This document shows, one piece after another, positions 26,073 to 34,120 of a DNA stretch of 64,000 bases; positions within the stretch are counted from its first letter, which is position 1, and the number at the start of each line of letters is the position of its first letter. Source of the stretch: Streptomyces prunicolor NBRC 13075 (lineage in GTDB: Bacteria; Actinomycetota; Actinomycetes; Streptomycetales; Streptomycetaceae); the NCBI RefSeq assembly GCF_000367365.1, contig NZ_BARF01000063.1:23831-87830 (forward strand), read 5' to 3'. Both the position numbers and the translations under genes were made by a program. Below the pieces are notes generated by a model. It had not been told where the DNA came from. It made no database searches and was given only the letters and a program-made list of their open reading frames with translations.

Positions 26073-27225
26073 TCGTGCCGGTCGCCAGCGCCCCGCCCGC
26101 GCACATCGTGATCAGCGCGAACTCCTTGTCGGAGCGCTCCAGTTCATGGAGAGCCGTGGTGATCAGCCGGGCGCCCGTCGCCCCCACCGGATGACCGAGG
26201 GCGATCGCGCCGCCGTTCACGTTGACCTTCTCCAGGTCCTGGCCGAAGACCTGCGCCCAGCTCAACACCACGGACGCGAACGCCTCGTTGATCTCGACGA
26301 GGTCGATGTCCTTGAGCGTCATGCCCGCCTTGCCGAGCACGGCCCGCGTCGCGTCGATCGGCCCGTCGAGGTGGTAGTGCGGGTCGGCCCCGACCAGCGC
26401 CTGGGCCACGATCCTCGCCCGCGGCCTGAGCTTCAGCGCCCGCGCCATCCGCTTCGATGCCCACATGATCGCCGAGGCGCCGTCGCTGATCTGCGAGGAG
26501 TTGCCCGCCGTGTGCACGGCGGTCGGCATCACGGGCTTCAGCCGCGCCAGCGCCTCCATCGACGTGTCGCGCAGGCCCTCGTCGCGGTCGACGAGCCGCC
26601 ACATGCCGTGCCCGGCGCGCTGTTCGTCCTCCGTCGTCGGCACCTGGACGGCGAACGTCTCCTTCTTGAAGCGTTCCTCGGACCAGGCGATCGCCGCCCG
26701 CTCCTGCGAGATCAGGCCGAGCGAGTCGACGTTCTCGCGGGTCAACTTCCGGTTGCGGGCGATGCGTTCGGCGGCCTCGAACTGGTTGGGCAGATCCACG
26801 TTCCACTCGTCCGGGAACGGCTTCCCGGGTCCGTGCTTCGACCCCGATCCCAGCGGCACCCGTGACATCGCCTCGACGCCACAGCTGATCCCGACGTCGA
26901 TGACGCCCGCCGCGATCATGTTGGCGGTCATGTGCGAGGCCTGCTGCGAGGAGCCGCACTGACAGTCGACCGTCGTCGCGGCCGTCTCGTACGGCAGACC
27001 CATGGCCAGCCAGGCCGTGCGCGCGGGGTTCATGGACTGTTCGCCGGCGTGGGTCACCGTGCCGCCGACGACCTGCTCGACGCAGTCGGCGTGAATGCCG
27101 GTGCGGCCGAGGAGTTCACGGTAGGTCTCGCCCAGGAGATAGGCGGGATGGAGGTTGGCGAGCGCGCCGCCGCGCTTGCCGATGGGGGTGCGTACGGCTT
27201 CCACGATGACGGGTTCCGCGACCAT
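26056..27225 (-). CDS. fadA5-like: Acetyl-CoA acetyltransferase / steroid-type 3-ketoacyl-CoA thiolase
   Basis: ATG 27225 follows GAGAGGACG. The 389-residue thiolase has nucleophile Cys90 in VDCQCGSSQQ, then INEAFASVVLSWAQVFG, VNGGAIALGHPVGATGARL with the activating His, and TMCAGGALATGTII with the second catalytic Cys. It matches the steroid/cholesterol side-chain class of thiolases (FadA5 type) better than biosynthetic PhaA. It is divergent from a CYP125 P450 with a palindromic KstR-like site in the shared region. This suggests it cleaves beta-keto acyl-CoA from a sterol or isoprenoid side chain. Its stop overlaps the convergent LysR gene. Confidence 0.87.
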   Translation of the reverse strand: MVAEPVIVEAVRTPIGKRGGALANLHPAYLLGETYRELLGRTGIHADCVEQVVGGTVTHAGEQSMNPARTAWLAMGLPYETAATTVDCQCGSSQQASHMTANMIAAGVIDVGISCGVEAMSRVPLGSGSKHGPGKPFPDEWNVDLPNQFEAAERIARNRKLTRENVDSLGLISQERAAIAWSEERFKKETFAVQVPTTEDEQRAGHGMWRLVDRDEGLRDTSMEALARLKPVMPTAVHTAGNSSQISDGASAIMWASKRMARALKLRPRARIVAQALVGADPHYHLDGPIDATRAVLGKAGMTLKDIDLVEINEAFASVVLSWAQVFGQDLEKVNVNGGAIALGHPVGATGARLITTALHELERSDKEFALITMCAGGALATGTIIQRL

Positions 27226-27283
27226 GGGACACGTCCTCTCCTCGTACACCGCGCGGCGCGGGCGTCCCGGCCACCTGCCGCGC

Positions 27284-27307
27284 AGAACTAGTACGCGTTC
27301 TAGTTCT
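27284..27307. promoter_or_regulatory. KstR-type operator between thiolase and CYP125
   Basis: Eight-base arms AGAACTAG (27284-27291) and CTAGTTCT (27300-27307) are perfect inverted repeats. The centre TAGTACGCGTTCTA (27289-27302) matches TnnAACnnGTTnnA with one substitution in one half. It lies 58 bases from the thiolase start and on the far side of the CYP125 leader. Confidence 0.6.
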
Positions 27308-27386
27308 GTGTGCAGTCTGCTGACAGGTCGTCCACAACCGCAAGGGTCGTGCAGGGAATTCGGCTTGCCGTGCCTCTTGCGACTTG

Positions 27387-27400
27387 TAGAACCCGTTATT
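27387..27400 (+). promoter_or_regulatory. Second KstR-like site before CYP125
   Basis: TAGAACCCGTTATT matches TnnAACnnGTTnnA except the last base, with intact AAC-CC-GTT core. It lies 56 bases before the CYP125 start at 27457. Confidence 0.5.
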
Positions 27401-27422
27401 ACCTTCACGGGCATTCCCCTGT

Positions 27423-27439
27423 TCTGATGGACCGTCAGA
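27423..27439. promoter_or_regulatory. 17-base palindrome before CYP125
   Basis: TCTGATGGACCGTCAGA ends 17 bases before the ATG at 27457. A copy with one base changed lies before the ALDH-ferredoxin operon (38517-38533), and a close variant lies before the LLM oxidoreductase (51948-51964). This makes a shared operator likely. Confidence 0.6.
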
Positions 27440-27456
27440 AAACGGCTGGAGTGCCC

Positions 27457-28692
27457 ATGCCCTGTCCAGCTCTGCCCGACGGGTTCGACTTCACCGACCC
27501 GGACCTGCTCCACCACCGCGTCCCGCTACCGGAGTTCGCCGAACTGCGCGCGGCCGAGCCGGTGCGCTGGATACCGCAGCCCCTCAACATCGCGGGGTTC
27601 CAGGACGAGGGCTACTGGGCCGTGACCCGGCACGCCGACGTCCGGTACGTCTCCACCCACCCGGAGATCTTCTCCTCGACCCTCAACACGGCGATCATCC
27701 GCTTCGGCGAGCACATGACGCGCGAGGCGCTCGACGTCCAGCAGTTGATCCTGCTCAACATGGACCCGCCCGAGCACACCCGCGTCCGCCAGATCGTCCA
27801 ACGAGGCTTCACACCGAGGGCGATCCGCGCCCTGGAGGAACGCCTGCGCGACCGCGCCCACGCGATCGTCGAGACCGCCCGCGCCCACTCCGGCCCCTTC
27901 GACTTCGTCACCGAGGTCGCCTGCGAACTGCCCCTCCAGGCCATCGCCGAACTCATCGGCATCCCGCAGGAGGACCGCGTCAAGATCTTCGAGTGGTCCA
28001 ACAAGATGATCGCGTACGACGATCCCGAGTACGCCATCACGGAGGAGATCGGCGCCGAGTCCGCCGCCGAACTCATCGCCTATGCCATGGGAATGGCCGC
28101 CGAACGCAAGCAGTGCCCGGCCCACGACATCGTCAGCACGCTGGTCGCCGCCGAGGACGAGGGCAACCTGAACTCCGACGAGTTCGGCTTCTTCGTGCTG
28201 ATGCTCTCGGTGGCCGGCAACGAGACGACCCGCAACGCCATCACCCACGGCATGCACGCGTTCCTCACCCACCCCGAGCAGTGGGAGCTGTACAAGCGGG
28301 AGCGCCCGTCGACCGCCGCCGAGGAGATCGTCCGCTGGGCCACGCCGGTCAACGCCTTCCAGCGCACGGCGACCCAGGACACCGAGCTGGGCGGCAAGTC
28401 GATCAAAAAGGGCGACCGCGTCGGGATCTTCTACGCCTCCGCCAACCACGACCCCGAAGTCTTCGAGAACCCGGACCAGTTCGACGTCATGCGCGACCCG
28501 AACCCGCACCTGGGCTTCGGCGGCGGAGGCCCGCACTACTGCCTCGGCAAGTCCCTCGCGGTCCTCGAAATCGACCTGATCTTCAACGCGATAGCGGACG
28601 CGATGCCCGACCTGACCCTGACGGGCGACCCGCGCCGGCTGCGCTCGGCATGGATCAACGGGGTCAAAGAGCTTCAGGTGACGGCAGGTTGA
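27457..28692 (+). CDS. cyp125-like: Cytochrome P450, CYP125 type (steroid C26/27-hydroxylase-like)
   Basis: The 411-residue P450 begins CPALPDGFDFTDPDL as CYP125 proteins do. It has oxygen-binding VAGNETTRNAITHGM (residues about 251-265), E-x-x-R in EEIVRWATPVNAFQR (about 288), GDRVGIFYASANHDPEVF, and the haem loop FGGGGPHYCLGKS with the Cys ligand near 361. CYP125 enzymes oxidise the terminal methyl of sterol side chains in mycobacteria and rhodococci. ATG 27457 has GGAG seven bases upstream. An ATG at 27427 would place the 17-base palindrome inside the gene, so it is less likely. Electrons could come from the ferredoxin at 40023. Confidence 0.9.
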   Translation: MPCPALPDGFDFTDPDLLHHRVPLPEFAELRAAEPVRWIPQPLNIAGFQDEGYWAVTRHADVRYVSTHPEIFSSTLNTAIIRFGEHMTREALDVQQLILLNMDPPEHTRVRQIVQRGFTPRAIRALEERLRDRAHAIVETARAHSGPFDFVTEVACELPLQAIAELIGIPQEDRVKIFEWSNKMIAYDDPEYAITEEIGAESAAELIAYAMGMAAERKQCPAHDIVSTLVAAEDEGNLNSDEFGFFVLMLSVAGNETTRNAITHGMHAFLTHPEQWELYKRERPSTAAEEIVRWATPVNAFQRTATQDTELGGKSIKKGDRVGIFYASANHDPEVFENPDQFDVMRDPNPHLGFGGGGPHYCLGKSLAVLEIDLIFNAIADAMPDLTLTGDPRRLRSAWINGVKELQVTAG

Positions 28693-28698
28693 GAAGCT

Positions 28699-28730
28699 CG
28701 GGCCGGCGGCATCCCGGCGCCGCCGGCCCG
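28699..28730. terminator. Hairpin terminator between CYP125 and TerD genes
   Basis: CGGGCCGGCGGC (28699-28710) pairs perfectly with GCCGCCGGCCCG (28719-28730). It lies just after the CYP125 stop and serves two convergent genes. Confidence 0.8.
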
Positions 28731-28752
28731 TCTCAGCTCATGTCCTCGGGGC

Positions 28753-29337
28753 TTACTTCCGTACCGCGAACTTCATGAGCTCCTTCTCGTCCCCCTGCTT
28801 GATCTTCCCGGTCTCGTTGATGACCAGGAGCTTCCAACTACCGCCCTCCCGGACGGCCTTGGCGACCGCGCAACCGTTGTCGGAGCTGAGCAGGTTCGGC
28901 CAGATCTCGGCGACCTGCTGGGTGCTGCCGCCGCTCGCGTCGTAGACCTTGAAGGCGATGTTCCGTGCCTTCTGGAAGGAACTGCCCTTCTTGTAAGCGG
29001 CGGCGACGAAGACTATGGACGTGATGGCGGCCGGAATCTTGGCGAGGTCGACGGTCACCGTCTCGTCGTCGCCCTCGCCCTTGCCGGTCTGGTTGTCCCC
29101 GCTGTGCAGCAGCGCGCCGTTGCCCAGCGGGTCCAGGGAGTCGAGCCCCGCGAGCCGTACGGGTTCCGAGCCCTGCATCGCGATGGCGATGAGATCGAGG
29201 TCCGTACCGGCCTTCTGGCGCAGCTTCCCGATGATGCCGCCGCTGCTGCCGACGGTGGGGTCCCAGGACGCCCCGATCTCCAGATGGGTCACTCCGTCCA
29301 GATCCGCCGGACCGTCTTCCTTCGTGAGCGTGATCAT
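28753..29337 (-). CDS. TerD family protein
   Basis: This 194-residue protein has the TerD beta-sandwich. HLEIGASWDP near residues 18-27 and DLDLIAIAMQG near 46-56 are family signatures. HSGDNQTGKGEGDDETVTVDL (about 79-99) is the acidic loop that binds calcium in TerD/CABP proteins. TSIVFVAAAYKKGSSFQKARN and a final INETGKIKQGDE complete the fold. TerD proteins are stress-linked (tellurite, phage, oxidative), often in multigene ter clusters, but here the gene is solitary. Confidence 0.9.
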   Translation of the reverse strand: MITLTKEDGPADLDGVTHLEIGASWDPTVGSSGGIIGKLRQKAGTDLDLIAIAMQGSEPVRLAGLDSLDPLGNGALLHSGDNQTGKGEGDDETVTVDLAKIPAAITSIVFVAAAYKKGSSFQKARNIAFKVYDASGGSTQQVAEIWPNLLSSDNGCAVAKAVREGGSWKLLVINETGKIKQGDEKELMKFAVRK

Positions 29338-29404
29338 GTGTGATCGATCCTCTTGATCGTGGGACTAAGACGCACGAATTCTGCCTTCTTGGCCAGGCTT
29401 TGGG

Positions 29405-30109
29405 CTACTCCCGTCCGGATGCCGTCACCGCGAACGCCCCGGCGGTCAGGGCCGCGATCAGGAGTGGATAGCGCATACCGTCGTGCAGAGTGAGCCAGGC
29501 GCCCAGGCACGCGCCGACCACCATCGTGACGGCCGCCAGAACCCGGCGCACCGAACCGGGGCCCGAACCGCCGCCCGCGACCGAGTCGGCGACCAGGCCG
29601 GTCAGGGTCATCGTCAGGACCGTGGTGGTCGAGAAGTTGGAGACCTTGAGTTTGCGGACCGTCGCGTTGCGCATGCCCATCGCGAAGGCGGTGAGGGCGA
29701 TCAAGGGATACGTCGTGGCGCCGTCGCCCGGTGCCGCGAAGGCGATCACCGCCGCCACGCCGACCAGTAGCGCCTCCGCGCCGAGACTCACCCGGGCCCA
29801 GGTCCGGCGCGAGCCGGTGTCCATCCGTACCGCGATCCGGCCCCCGGCCGCCGCGCCGACCAGGAAGGCGCCGAGGGAGGCGAGGGTGTGCGGCACCGAG
29901 AACCCGGGCGCCCCGGCGGCGGCGAAGCCCAGCACGACCACATTGCCGGTCATGTTCGCGACGAAGACATGTCCGAGGCCCAGATAGCTGACGGCGTCGA
30001 TGAGCCCGCTGACCACGGTCAGCCCCAGCAGCACGGCCACCAGCCGCACTCCGCGCGCTTCACGGTCGTAGGACTGGGGCGGTGTGTTCTGGTCCGTGTT
30101 CTGGTCCAT
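29405..30109 (-). CDS. YoaK/DUF1275 family membrane protein
   Basis: This 234-residue protein has six membrane helices with the DUF1275 signature: VSGLIDAVSYLGLGHVFVANMTGNVVVLGF (residues about 33-62) and MGMRNATVRKLKVSNFSTTTVLTMTLTGL in the middle. The N-terminus is polar and repetitive (DQNTDQNT). The family is thought to transport small molecules but no substrate is known. It lies upstream of the transglycosylase gene on the same strand order, separated by a terminator hairpin. Confidence 0.88.
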   Translation of the reverse strand: MDQNTDQNTPPQSYDREARGVRLVAVLLGLTVVSGLIDAVSYLGLGHVFVANMTGNVVVLGFAAAGAPGFSVPHTLASLGAFLVGAAAGGRIAVRMDTGSRRTWARVSLGAEALLVGVAAVIAFAAPGDGATTYPLIALTAFAMGMRNATVRKLKVSNFSTTTVLTMTLTGLVADSVAGGGSGPGSVRRVLAAVTMVVGACLGAWLTLHDGMRYPLLIAALTAGAFAVTASGRE

Positions 30110-30120
30110 GAACGCAATGT

Positions 30121-30154
30121 AGCGGCGGCCCCCGGTGTGCCGGGGACCGCCGCT
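30121..30154 (-). terminator. Hairpin terminator of the transglycosylase gene
   Basis: AGCGGCGG (30121-30128) pairs with CCGCCGCT (30147-30154), and after one mismatch CCCCGG (30130-30135) pairs with CCGGGG (30140-30145) around a TGTG loop. It lies 25 bases beyond the transglycosylase stop. Confidence 0.7.
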
Positions 30155-30178
30155 GCGTGCGTGTGTGTGGGCCGGTGA

Positions 30179-30595
30179 TCAGTACCAGCCGTTGGACTGC
30201 CAGAAGCTCCAGGCGGCCGTCGGGCTGCCGTAGCGGGAGTTCATGTAGTCCAGGCCCCACTTGATCTGGGTGGCGGCGTTGGTCTTCCAGTCGGAGCCGG
30301 CCGAGGACATCTTCGAGCCCGGGAGGGCCTGGACCAGGCCGTAGGCGCCGGAGGAGGAGTTCGTGGCGGTGACGTTCCAGCCGCTCTCGTGCTCGACGAT
30401 CTTGCTGAACGCGTTGTACTGCGCGGCGCTCGGGATCATCTTGTGCGCGATCGACTGAGCGGAGGAGGCGGAGGTCGTCGCGGCCTGGGCGGGAGCCGAG
30501 GTCAGCACGAGACCGGTGGTGGCGGCGGCCAGAGCGGCGGCGGTCAGGGCCTTCTTCGGGGAGGCGATGCGAGCGACGATGCGGGAGACGGACAC
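30179..30595 (-). CDS. Secreted lytic transglycosylase-like protein
   Basis: The GTG at 30595 gives 138 residues with a signal peptide (KALTAAALAAATTGLVLTSA, cleavage near AQAATT). The mature part is a small SLT-type domain: NAFSKIVEHESGWNVTATNSSSGAYGLVQALPGSKM has the catalytic Glu in H-E-S-G-W and the G-A-Y-G-L motif. TQIKWGLDYMNSRYGSPTAAWSFWQSNGWY is the classical C-terminus. It should cleave peptidoglycan glycan chains outside the cell during growth or germination. Its long leader (over 100 bases) contains a strong stem-loop at 30672-30705. Confidence 0.87.
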   Translation of the reverse strand: MSVSRIVARIASPKKALTAAALAAATTGLVLTSAPAQAATTSASSAQSIAHKMIPSAAQYNAFSKIVEHESGWNVTATNSSSGAYGLVQALPGSKMSSAGSDWKTNAATQIKWGLDYMNSRYGSPTAAWSFWQSNGWY

Positions 30596-30671
30596 GGAGA
30601 ACCTGTTTCTTCGGGGACAGAGGCGTCGTGTGCCTGCCGGTGTCACGCGGTGCGCGGCGGTGGCAATGCGT

Positions 30672-30705
30672 CGGCGCCGAGGCCCGTGAGGACTCGTCGG
30701 CGCCG
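30672..30705 (-). promoter_or_regulatory. Stem-loop in the transglycosylase leader
   Basis: CGGCGCCGA (30672-30680) pairs with TCGGCGCCG (30697-30705) around a 16-base loop, about 75-110 bases upstream of the GTG start. The rest of 30596-30934 (339 bases, no gene) holds an A/T-richer promoter zone near 30750-30890, including ACATGGGTCATGT at about 30882-30894. I do not see a complete c-di-AMP (ydaO) aptamer, although that class often precedes such genes. Confidence 0.5.
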
Positions 30706-30934
30706 TGCGACTGCTCCAGAGAAGCACTCTCGATCCGTGTCCGCAAAGACCCCTTTTACTAGTTGTGGTCGCATGTGGGTGAAAGATGAACTGTGTGACC
30801 TGGCTCTCAAACCCCAGGTCAGAGGGTGTTTGGGGCGCGTACATGTCATGGCTAAACACTACTAATCCAAGTAGTTTGTGACATGGGTCATGTGGGCCGC
30901 TTCACCACCTCTGTGACGGCCGGTGCGCGCCGCC

Positions 30935-31801
30935 TCACACAGTGGTTGGATTTCTGGGCACCTCGCGTACCGATCGGGGCTGGATCGCGGAGGCCAGGAG
31001 GGCGAGTTTGTCGGCCGCGTCGGTGTCGGGGTCCGGGTGGTAGATGACGAGGGTCTGGCCCGGGGTGCCGTCGATGCTCAGGCGTTCGCGGTTCAGCTGG
31101 AGGCCGCCGACCTGGGGGTGGGCGAGGTGTTTGGGGGCGGCCTCGCAGGCCTGGACGTCGTGGCGGGCCCAGAGACGGCTGAACAGGGGGCTGGCCAGGG
31201 AGAGTTCACCGACCAGCTCGATGAAACGGGGGTCGTCGGTGTCGGTGCCGACGGACTCGCGGAAACCGGCGACCATGCCTCCGGCGGCGCCCTCCCAGTA
31301 CGGGTACAGCGCCTGCTCGGCCGGGTCGAGGAACAGGGACCGCAGGCGATTGGCTCCCGGCGTGAAGCGGGGGGAGAGGGCGGTCGCCAGGGCGTTCGCG
31401 GCCAGGACGTCGAAGTAGCGGCCCTCGACCAGTGCGGGGAGGGGGAGTGTCGCCACGAGTTTGGTGATGCCCGGGGGGACGGTTTCCTTGCGGGGGCGGG
31501 GTCTGGCGCGGTGTCGGCGGGGTTTGGCGGCGCCGAGGCGCAGGAGGTGGGCTGTCGCGTCTTCGTCGAGTCGTAGCACGCGGGCTATGGACTCCAGGAC
31601 CTGTATGGAGGGGTTGCGGTCGCGGCCCTGTTCCAGGCGCAGGTAGTAGTCGGCGCTGATGCCGGCGAGCATCGCGACCTCCTCGCGGCGCAGACCCGGC
31701 ACGCGCCGTACCCCGAAGGCGGGGATGCCCGCCTGTTCGGGGGTGACGAGTTCGCGGCGGGCGCGCACGTACTCGCCCAGCGGGTTCGGTTCCTCGGCCA
31801 T
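30935..31801 (-). CDS. MmyB-like helix-turn-helix regulator
   Basis: This 288-residue regulator has an N-terminal Xre-type HTH (GLRREEVAMLAGISADYYLRLEQGRD, residues about 36-61) and a C-terminal MmyB-like ligand-binding domain. That domain includes PALVEGRYFDVLAANALATAL, NRLRSLFLDP and PKHLAHPQVGGLQLNRERLSI. The MmyB domain is PAS-like and binds fatty-acid-like ligands. Such regulators usually control a divergent SDR or hydrolase. Here the divergent gene is the alpha/beta hydrolase at 32043, and the region between contains a perfect palindrome. Confidence 0.9.
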   Translation of the reverse strand: MAEEPNPLGEYVRARRELVTPEQAGIPAFGVRRVPGLRREEVAMLAGISADYYLRLEQGRDRNPSIQVLESIARVLRLDEDATAHLLRLGAAKPRRHRARPRPRKETVPPGITKLVATLPLPALVEGRYFDVLAANALATALSPRFTPGANRLRSLFLDPAEQALYPYWEGAAGGMVAGFRESVGTDTDDPRFIELVGELSLASPLFSRLWARHDVQACEAAPKHLAHPQVGGLQLNRERLSIDGTPGQTLVIYHPDPDTDAADKLALLASAIQPRSVREVPRNPTTV

Positions 31802-31903
31802 CTCCGCACTGTAAGGCGGCAGGCGGGGCGCGTGCCTGGTCCTGTCACCCCCAGGGTCGGCGGGGCCCTGGTTGGGGTGTTCGGCGGGCGGGAGCGTCGT
31901 CGG

Positions 31904-31970
31904 TGGCCGGTCGATGGCCGCTCAGTGGCCACCCCGATGGCCGCTGAATGGCCGGTCGATGGCCGGTCGA
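31904..31970. repeat. 11-base tandem repeat, six copies
   Basis: Six units starting at 31904, 31915, 31926 (12 bases), 31938, 31949 and 31960 have consensus TGGCCGGTCGA. They lie between the divergent MmyB regulator and the alpha/beta hydrolase, just upstream of the palindrome at 31975. Confidence 0.8.
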
Positions 31971-31974
31971 GTGC

Positions 31975-31988
31975 GTGCTGATCAGCAC
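31975..31988. promoter_or_regulatory. Palindrome GTGCTGATCAGCAC, likely MmyB-regulator operator
   Basis: This is a perfect 14-base palindrome, 54 bases before the alpha/beta hydrolase start and about 170 bases before the divergent MmyB gene. It is the natural candidate operator for the divergent pair. Confidence 0.6.
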
Positions 31989-32042
31989 GCCGGCCACCAC
32001 GGCTCGGGAACCCCGGCCACCACCTCACCAAGGAGCACAGTC

Positions 32043-32768
32043 ATGTCCACCTATCTACTGGTACACGGCGCCTGGCACAGCGGGCAGGCCTGGGAGCGGG
32101 TTGTCCCGCTGCTGACGGAGGCCGGGCACCGGGTGCTCGCGCCCTCGCTCACCGGCCACGGCGACAAGGCGGGGCTGCTCGGTCCCGAGGTCGGTCTCGA
32201 CACCCACGTCGACGACGTCGTCGGGCTGATCACCGAGGAGGACCTCACGGACGTGGTCCTCGTGGGGCACAGTTACGCCGGGCTGGTCGTCTCGGGCGCG
32301 GCCAACAGGCTCCCGGACCGGATCGCCCAACTCGTCCACCTGGACGCGATGGTCCCGGTGGACGGCGAGCGCGCGACCGACATCCTGCCCGTGACCCAGG
32401 TCCTGATCGACCTCGCGGCGCGGTCCGACACCCCCTGGCGGATTCCGCCGCTGCCCGAACTCCCGCCGCCCGGTGGCCTGTTCGGGGTCACCGACCCGGC
32501 GGACGTGGCCTGGCTGCGCACGATGGTCTCCGACCAGTCGGCGCTCTGCCTCCAGCAACCCGTACGACTGGACAACCCCGCCGCGAACGCGATCCCCCGC
32601 ACCCACATCCACTGCGTGGGCAGCGAACCGGAGGGCTTCGAGCGCCGGCCCGTCCCCGCGATACAGCCCAACGGCACCCCGGCGCAGGTGTGGGAGTTGG
32701 AGACCGGCCACGACTGCATGATCACCAAGCCCGCCGAACTCACCGAACTGCTCCTCAAGTTGGGCTGA
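32043..32768 (+). CDS. Alpha/beta hydrolase
   Basis: ATG 32043 follows AAGGAG. The 241-residue protein has oxyanion motif LVHGAWHSGQAWERV (residues 6-20), nucleophile elbow VVLVGHSYAGLVVSG with Ser near residue 80, and a final His in ELETGHDCMITKPAEL. It resembles small salicylate/hydroxynitrile-lyase-like esterases (the AB_hydrolase_6 type). The substrate is unknown. It is divergent from the MmyB regulator, which probably represses or activates it. Confidence 0.88.
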   Translation: MSTYLLVHGAWHSGQAWERVVPLLTEAGHRVLAPSLTGHGDKAGLLGPEVGLDTHVDDVVGLITEEDLTDVVLVGHSYAGLVVSGAANRLPDRIAQLVHLDAMVPVDGERATDILPVTQVLIDLAARSDTPWRIPPLPELPPPGGLFGVTDPADVAWLRTMVSDQSALCLQQPVRLDNPAANAIPRTHIHCVGSEPEGFERRPVPAIQPNGTPAQVWELETGHDCMITKPAELTELLLKLG

Positions 32769-32784
32769 ACCGGACGGACCGGCC

Positions 32785-33918
32785 TCACACCCGCACCGGC
32801 GCCGTCACCCCCGTCGGCTGGCACAGGACGAGTGCCAGGTCGTCGGTGGGCGGCCCGCCGGTGTGGGCGAGGAGGCGGTCGTAGAGGGCGTGCAGCGCCG
32901 CGTCCGGCGTCGGTTCGCCGAGGGCCGTGGCGGACTCGGTGAGCAGGGCGAACGGGGTGCCGTCGGGGGCACGGGACTCGGTGAGGCCGTCCGTGTAGAG
33001 GAGGAGGCGGTCACCGGGCTGGAGCCGGACCCGGTACTGGTGCGGCTCCGGGTGCAGGCCCAACGGCAGGGCGGGGACCCGGGGTTCGAGAAGTTCCAGG
33101 CGCCGGCCGGAGCGCAGGGGCGCCGGGTGACCGCAGTTGACCAGCCGTACCTCACCCGGCCCGAACTCCGCGAGCACCGCCGTGACGAAGTCCTCGGGCG
33201 CGAGGCGGGGCGCGAGGCGGACGTCCAGTTTCCTCGCGAGGGCCGTCAAGTCCGGTGTCGTGTACGCGAGTTCACGGAACGCGGTGACCGTGTCGGACGC
33301 AGTCCGCAGCGCGTCGAGCCCGTGCCCGCGTGCGTCGCCGACCAGGACACGCAGTCCGTACGGCGTCACCGCGAGGTCGTACAGATCGCCGCCGACCGAC
33401 GACTCACGGCCCGCGCAGTGATAGCGGGTGCTGACATGCGTGCCGGAGAGGGTGCGGGACACCGGCCGCAGGATCGCCTCCTGGGTGATCCGGGCCACCT
33501 CCCGTGCCTCCGCGAGCCGTTCCCGCAGCCGGCCGCGCTGCCACGCCGCGTACACGCTGCACGCGCAGCCCAGCAGCAGCCCGCCCCAGCGGACGGCGAA
33601 CCCGGCGCTCAGCTGCGTCCCCGCGCCGAGACCCGCCGCCAGCGCGAGCAGGACCGTCCAGCAGCTGACCAGGAACGTACGGCGGGCGCCCAGGAACGTC
33701 GCTGCCATCAGCGGCCCGATCGCCAGCAGCGGCAGGATCGGCTGCACCCGCCCGATCAGCAGCCCCGGCGTGGCCGCGAGCAGACAACCGACCGGCGCGA
33801 CGAGCAGCCCGAGCGGCCCCGCGAGAAAACCGGCCGAGCCCGTGCGGGAATCCGCCGCTGCGGTACGGGAACCCGTCCGTGCCGTGCGGAATCCGCGTCC
33901 CCCATCCATCGTGTTCAC
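32785..33918 (-). CDS. PP2C/SpoIIE-type serine phosphatase with N-terminal membrane region
   Basis: From GTG 33918 (ATG 33909 is an alternative) the protein has about 377 residues. Residues about 25-120 form four or five membrane helices (FLAGPLGLLVAPVGCLLAA, LLLGCACSVYAAW). A short linker helix leads to a SpoIIE domain: SSVGGDLYDLAVTPYGLRVLVGDARGHGLDA carries the metal-binding Asp residues (G-D-x-Y-D and D-x-x-G-H-G). DRLLLYTDGLTESR and PPTDDLALVLC complete the metal site. Such phosphatases dephosphorylate anti-anti-sigma factors. It is divergent from the STAND ATPase gene. Confidence 0.9.
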   Translation of the reverse strand: MNTMDGGRGFRTARTGSRTAAADSRTGSAGFLAGPLGLLVAPVGCLLAATPGLLIGRVQPILPLLAIGPLMAATFLGARRTFLVSCWTVLLALAAGLGAGTQLSAGFAVRWGGLLLGCACSVYAAWQRGRLRERLAEAREVARITQEAILRPVSRTLSGTHVSTRYHCAGRESSVGGDLYDLAVTPYGLRVLVGDARGHGLDALRTASDTVTAFRELAYTTPDLTALARKLDVRLAPRLAPEDFVTAVLAEFGPGEVRLVNCGHPAPLRSGRRLELLEPRVPALPLGLHPEPHQYRVRLQPGDRLLLYTDGLTESRAPDGTPFALLTESATALGEPTPDAALHALYDRLLAHTGGPPTDDLALVLCQPTGVTAPVRV

Positions 33919-34120
33919 GCCACGACGATCGCCGAATTTCCGTCTCCCCACCCATGCCAACGGGGAGTTGATCAGCTCTCGATCACGGCGCGTCGAAATC
34001 GGCCCACAAATGATCAGAAGGTACGGCGATTTCGTGGCCACTGTGACTGTTCCGGGCAGCCGTGGACCGCGTTACGTGACCCGCGCATGGAGTCGGTGGC
34101 GTACGGACACACTGGGCCTC

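Noticed and set aside
27427..27456. Upstream ATG 27427 as CYP125 start
   Set aside because: It would put the shared palindrome inside the coding region and lacks a ribosome binding site, whereas ATG 27457 has GGAG at proper spacing and matches family N-termini.
30596..30934. c-di-AMP (ydaO) riboswitch before the transglycosylase
   Set aside because: Position and gene type fit, but I could not find the conserved aptamer strands. Only a simple stem-loop is certain.
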